Source of the DNA: Brevinematales bacterium | GTDB lineage: Bacteria > Spirochaetota > Brevinematia > DTOW01 | NCBI GenBank assembly: GCA_026415355.1 | Contig: JAOAHF010000009.1 | Coordinates: forward strand, 26,373 to 90,372 | Reading direction: 5' to 3' | Length of the DNA stretch: 64,000 nucleotides | Part shown: positions 60,859 to 64,000 of the stretch, piece after piece | Layout: each line of letters opens with the position of its first letter | How positions within the stretch are numbered: position 1 is the stretch's first letter | Program-made: the position numbers and the translations under genes | The notes under the pieces: generated by a model | What the model was told of the DNA's origin: nothing | Database searches by the model: none | What the model saw: only the letters and a program-made list of their open reading frames with translations

Positions 60859-62595
60859 TTAATCTTTATGTCTTAGAGTAGGGAATAGTATTACTTCTCT
60901 TATGGAGTGAGAATTTGTTAGTATCATGATAAGCCTATCTATTCCTATTCCCTCTCCTGCAGTAGGTGGTAATCCATATTCAAGAGCAGTTATAAAGTCT
61001 TCGTCTAGCATAAGCGCTTCTTCGTCTCCTTCCTCTCTTCTTTTAAGTTGTTCTTCAAATCTGATTCTTTGTTCGATTGGATCATTTAACTCTGTGTAGG
61101 CATTTGCGACTTCAAATCCTCCTATAAAGAGTTCAAATCTCTCGACAAGTTCACTATCGTTTCTATGGGTTTTTGCAAGCGGTGAAAGTATTTTTGGAAA
61201 GTCTATTACAAATGTTGGGTCTATAAACTTCTTGTCCGAAAAATGGTCGAATATCTTTTCTATTACCTTTGGATGCGTAAGTTTACTTTCGTTTATTCCT
61301 ATTTCTTTTGCATATTCTCTAGCCTTTCTTTCGTCTAGAAAGAAACTTCTTTCCTTTCCGGTGTGTTCCTCTAGGAATTCAAAATATCTTATTTTCTTGT
61401 AGGGTGGTTCAAAATTTATTTCATGGTTTTCAAAATTGACTTTATAACTTCCGTTTATTTCGTATACAAGCCAACTAAGTAATTCTTCTGTAAATTTGAT
61501 TAAATCATTGTAATCCCAGTAAGCTACGTAAAACTCCATCATAGTAAATTCTGGGTTGTGGTGTATGTCTATTCCTTCATTTCTAAAATTTTTACCGATT
61601 TCATAGACTCTTTCAAATCCGCCTACGATTAACTTCTTTAGAAAGAGTTCAGGGGCAATTCTCAAGTAAAGGTTTTCGCCTAGAGCATTATGATATGTAA
61701 TAAATGGTTTTGCTGTAGCTCCACTTGCTATATGATGTAGTATAGGAGTTTCAACTTCAAAAAAACCTCTTGAATTGAAAAACTCTCTTATTTTATTTAT
61801 TACCTTGGTTCTTTTTATGAATATTTCTCCAACTTCTGTATTTGCTATCAAATCTAGGTATCTGTGTCTGTACCTTACCTCAGGATCCTTTATACCATGC
61901 CATTTTTCTGGCATTTCATTTAGGCATTTTGAAAGAATTTCAAAATCTTCAACTTCAACTGTAAGTTCTCCAGTTTTTGTTCTGAATAGTTTACCTTTAG
62001 CACCTATTATGTCTCCGACATCAATAAAATCCTTAAAAAGTGTGAATTTCTCATCTCCAACTATATCTTTCTTGATGTATATCTGTATTTTACCTTCTAT
62101 GTCTTTTATGTGAGCAAAAATTGCCTTACCCTGATCTCTTAATGTTATGATTCTTCCAGCAACTGATACGTGTTCATACTTTGGATCGAGATCAAACAGA
62201 GAAACAATATCTTTGAGAGGTTTTGATACTGTTATATCAACATTGGGATTATATAGTATAGATAAGGTGTTATTAACTCTTTTAAGGTTACCTTTTAAAA
62301 AAACATTATCTCCTTCTTTTTTATTGATGAATTCGTCCTTATACTGTGATGATATATAACAAATTATATTTGTTGTTTCATCTTCCACTCTTAGCATAAT
62401 ACCGTTGTCAGTATTTGAAATTCTTTTTATCTTACCTTTTACGGCAACTGGTAAGTCTTTAGTATCGAGTTCATATTTTTGTCTTATAGCATTTATTTTA
62501 TCTGTTACTTCAAAATTGTAAGGGTAAGGATTAACATTGGCTTCTTTGAGTCTTTTTATCTTATCAATTCTTATTTTTTTTATCTCTTCGTTCAT
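60859..62595 (-). CDS. lysS: Lysyl-tRNA synthetase, class II
   Basis: Charges tRNA-Lys. An N-terminal OB-fold anticodon-binding domain ([20 protein letters not shown]) precedes the class II core: motif 1 [20 protein letters not shown], motif 2 [20 protein letters not shown] and motif 3 [20 protein letters not shown]. About 578 residues, longer than the typical ~500, the excess spread over the core, which contains [21 protein letters not shown] start at ATG 62595 after AGGAG; an open frame to 62613 is less likely. Confidence 0.95.
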   Translation of the reverse strand: MNEEIKKIRIDKIKRLKEANVNPYPYNFEVTDKINAIRQKYELDTKDLPVAVKGKIKRISNTDNGIMLRVEDETTNIICYISSQYKDEFINKKEGDNVFLKGNLKRVNNTLSILYNPNVDITVSKPLKDIVSLFDLDPKYEHVSVAGRIITLRDQGKAIFAHIKDIEGKIQIYIKKDIVGDEKFTLFKDFIDVGDIIGAKGKLFRTKTGELTVEVEDFEILSKCLNEMPEKWHGIKDPEVRYRHRYLDLIANTEVGEIFIKRTKVINKIREFFNSRGFFEVETPILHHIASGATAKPFITYHNALGENLYLRIAPELFLKKLIVGGFERVYEIGKNFRNEGIDIHHNPEFTMMEFYVAYWDYNDLIKFTEELLSWLVYEINGSYKVNFENHEINFEPPYKKIRYFEFLEEHTGKERSFFLDERKAREYAKEIGINESKLTHPKVIEKIFDHFSDKKFIDPTFVIDFPKILSPLAKTHRNDSELVERFELFIGGFEVANAYTELNDPIEQRIRFEEQLKRREEGDEEALMLDEDFITALEYGLPPTAGEGIGIDRLIMILTNSHSIREVILFPTLRHKD

Positions 62596-62699
62596 AGATA
62601 AACTCCTAAACAAAGCACTAAATTTTAAAACAATAGGTTAACCAAGATCAAAAATGACATCTACTTCTTAATAAATTCCAAAATTTGAGAGTTATTTGG

Positions 62700-62762
62700 G
62701 TATAGTTAATACTTTTAGTGTATATCAAGTGTTGCTCTAGCAAATAACTACAAGTTTGTTTT
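62700..62762. repeat. Dispersed ~60-bp repeat, copy 2
   Basis: Same orientation as the copy at 55551-55616. Shared blocks are TTAATACTTTTAGTGTATAT, AAGT and TAGCAAATAAC, then a looser match ending GTTTTC. It lies about 105 bases upstream of lysS and beside the insertion sequence. Confidence 0.75.
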
Positions 62763-62811
62763 CATATGCGCATAATACTCCACCAGAAACTGAAATAGAA
62801 ATAGGTTTTTT

Positions 62812-62871
62812 GGATATTTCAACATAGGAGTCTGGCGACACAACCTGAGGAAGAAGGAGATACCTTGTTAA
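62812..62871 (+). mobile_element. Relict transposase N-terminus or inverted repeat of the adjacent IS
   Basis: On the plus strand the sequence reads GYFNIGVWRHNLRKKEIPC and then a stop. The adjacent transposase, on the other strand, has RYLENIGVWRLINIKDPRKK at its N terminus. At DNA level 62821-62839 is an exact 19-bp inverted copy of 63923-63941. It is either the remains of a second, oppositely oriented related element or a terminal inverted repeat. Confidence 0.6.
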
Positions 62872-63998
62872 GTGAATGGCGAGACCAGGTAGTAGAACAC
62901 ACTCACCCTCTCAAAAACATACCTTGCTTTCCGTGATAGAGGGAGTGTGTTGAGAGTATGAGGCATACTCTTGCGAAGTTGTAGATATAGGAAGAAGGAT
63001 AGGAGCAAATTCATGGCAATAATCTGGAGAATAGCGAAGTTGAATGTAGAGGTGGGGTTGTGCGACCTCAATCTCTTTGTATTCATTATCAGATTACTCT
63101 CTCTAAAGCTTATCTCTATACCCCACCTCTCTATCGCCATCTCTCTTAATCTCTGTGGTTCAACACCTGTCTGTGTTGAGAGGATGTAATACTCCTCCTC
63201 TGCATCCCCACACCTCTCAATAACCTTCCCTACCTCAACTTCCATACCCAAGTTCTCATCCTCAACACCATCAACAACCACTATCTTATAACTCCTACCT
63301 CTCTTAGCATCATACCCCTCAACGACCTTACACCTATCACAAGCGATCTCTGGGAATTCCTCAAGAACTTTAACATACCACTCCAGCTTCTTAAAGACCT
63401 CAAGTCTCTGCTCTTTGCTCTTTATCAAGACCTTCTTCCTGGTCTTCCTTATGAATGTTCTCGCATAATACAACCCATCCAACTCATACTGCACCAACTC
63501 TTCAAACTCCTTATCAACCTTCTCTACAATCTCCTTCGCTCCCTCAAGTTCCTTCCCCCTTCCTTCACACATCACAGCACTCAGGATTATCTCATACCCG
63601 CCAAGGTTAGTAGAACAGCAGGTTATATACACCTTACCCATCACAGTTCCGTCTATTCTGCCTCTTTGAGGAGTTACACCGAAGGAACTGAAGAAGGAGA
63701 GTATCGCCTTTGAGGATAGTGTGAGTAGGTTTATCATCTTGTGGGGATCAATTCTTTTGAGTATATTTTCTATAGTCTGATCTTCTATTATCTTTCTCTC
63801 ACCGTTTCTCTCAAGGGCTCTCTTGCTATCCTTTCCTGATATCAACCCAACGATTATGTGTTGTATAAGTTTTTGTATTGGAATCTTTCCTTTCTTCTTC
63901 CTCGGGTCTTTAATGTTAATAAGTCGCCAGACTCCTATGTTCTCTAGATACCTGTTAAGGTATTTCACAATTTTCTTGTCCTCTTGTATATGTTGCAT
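62868..63998 (-). CDS. DDE transposase (IS4-like), possibly cut by the window edge
   Basis: Catalyses movement of an insertion sequence. RGRIDGTVMGKVYITCC has a candidate first catalytic aspartate, VQYELDGLYYARTFI the second, and REMAIERWGIEISFRESNLI the R-W-x-I-E block with the catalytic glutamate, followed by KRLRSHN. The N-terminal ~100 residues form a helical DNA-binding region with IGVWRLINIKDPRKKKGKIP. The coding strand uses many more G and C than any other gene here, so it was acquired recently. ATG at 63998 is 3 bases from the window end; the true start and the right end of the element may lie outside. It is downstream of nothing and ends facing the lysS promoter region. Confidence 0.82.
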   Translation of the reverse strand: MQHIQEDKKIVKYLNRYLENIGVWRLINIKDPRKKKGKIPIQKLIQHIIVGLISGKDSKRALERNGERKIIEDQTIENILKRIDPHKMINLLTLSSKAILSFFSSFGVTPQRGRIDGTVMGKVYITCCSTNLGGYEIILSAVMCEGRGKELEGAKEIVEKVDKEFEELVQYELDGLYYARTFIRKTRKKVLIKSKEQRLEVFKKLEWYVKVLEEFPEIACDRCKVVEGYDAKRGRSYKIVVVDGVEDENLGMEVEVGKVIERCGDAEEEYYILSTQTGVEPQRLREMAIERWGIEISFRESNLIMNTKRLRSHNPTSTFNFAILQIIAMNLLLSFFLYLQLRKSMPHTLNTLPLSRKARYVFERVSVFYYLVSPFT

Positions 63999-64000
63999 AT

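Noticed and set aside
1..64000. CRISPR array, prophage or rRNA operon
   Set aside because: I saw no regularly spaced direct repeats with spacers, no phage structural gene cluster and no rRNA sequence in the window.

Overview
The window looks like chromosomal DNA from an AT-rich, low-GC spirochaete. The strongest lineage evidence is a gene for FlaA, the periplasmic flagellar sheath protein, preceded by a sigma-28-type promoter. Hook protein FlgE, the export protein FliQ, two HD-GYP proteins, two SpoIIE-type phosphatases and many secreted or lipid-anchored proteins fit the same picture. I cannot place it in a genus; a deep-branching lineage such as Brevinematia is only a guess. Promoters are mostly TTGAAA-N16..18-TATAAT. 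Many genes have GGAGG ribosome-binding sites, while another set has TATAAT within about 7-14 bases of the start codon and no ribosome-binding site, which suggests leaderless mRNAs.

Layout. 1-4.7 kb: a coiled-coil protein built of 21-residue repeats (perhaps cut by the window edge), a large membrane HD-GYP hybrid, and a gene-poor stretch. 4.7-8.6 kb: ROK kinase, dapF, dps and an ArsB/NhaD-like permease. 8.8-10.5 kb: a decayed gene for a large secreted protein. 10.5-14.8 kb: a minus-strand partner-switching operon (two SpoIIE phosphatases, STAS antagonist, RsbW-like kinase). 15-21.5 kb: prfB, a TRIC-like channel, cimA, rlmB, an esterase and a secreted protein. 21.5-26.1 kb: two sugar ABC permeases, the first with a large extracytoplasmic insert, then fliQ, a second STAS protein, a lipoprotein and an IscA-type protein. 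26.4-34.7 kb: mutL, a nucleotidyltransferase, a VWA protein, flgE, a second HD-GYP protein, a FecR-domain protein and nadD. 34.7-45.4 kb: dnaE, yidD, a lipoprotein, a secreted beta-helix protein, nadB, a spermidine-synthase homologue and ribBA. 45.5-52.9 kb: frr-uppS-coaE-rnhB operon, fabD, a diadenylate-cyclase-like sensor protein, galT and flaA. 53-62.6 kb: two tRNA genes (Ala, Gly), plsC, a second FecR-domain protein, a WD40 lipoprotein, coaD, plsX, a bacteriohemerythrin, a DUF2905 membrane protein, an SDR and lysS. 62.7-64 kb: an insertion-sequence transposase of clearly different base composition, beside a short inverted relict of a related element.

How the genes work together. Most are housekeeping: NAD synthesis (nadB, nadD), CoA (coaD, coaE), riboflavin (ribBA), lysine/peptidoglycan (dapF), isoleucine by the citramalate route (cimA), fatty acids and phospholipids (fabD, plsX, plsC), undecaprenyl phosphate (uppS) and translation (prfB, frr, lysS, two tRNAs). 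Signalling is dense for 64 kb: c-di-GMP turnover (two HD-GYP), partner switching (two phosphatases, two STAS, one kinase) and possibly c-di-AMP. Motility genes are scattered singly among metabolic genes rather than clustered. I found no CRISPR array, prophage or rRNA. The most unusual items are the 21-residue repeat protein, the cysteine-free FlgE, the recurrent leaderless promoter/start arrangement, the inserted domain in the MalF-like permease, the RYN-type cyclase-like protein and the dispersed 60-bp repeat.
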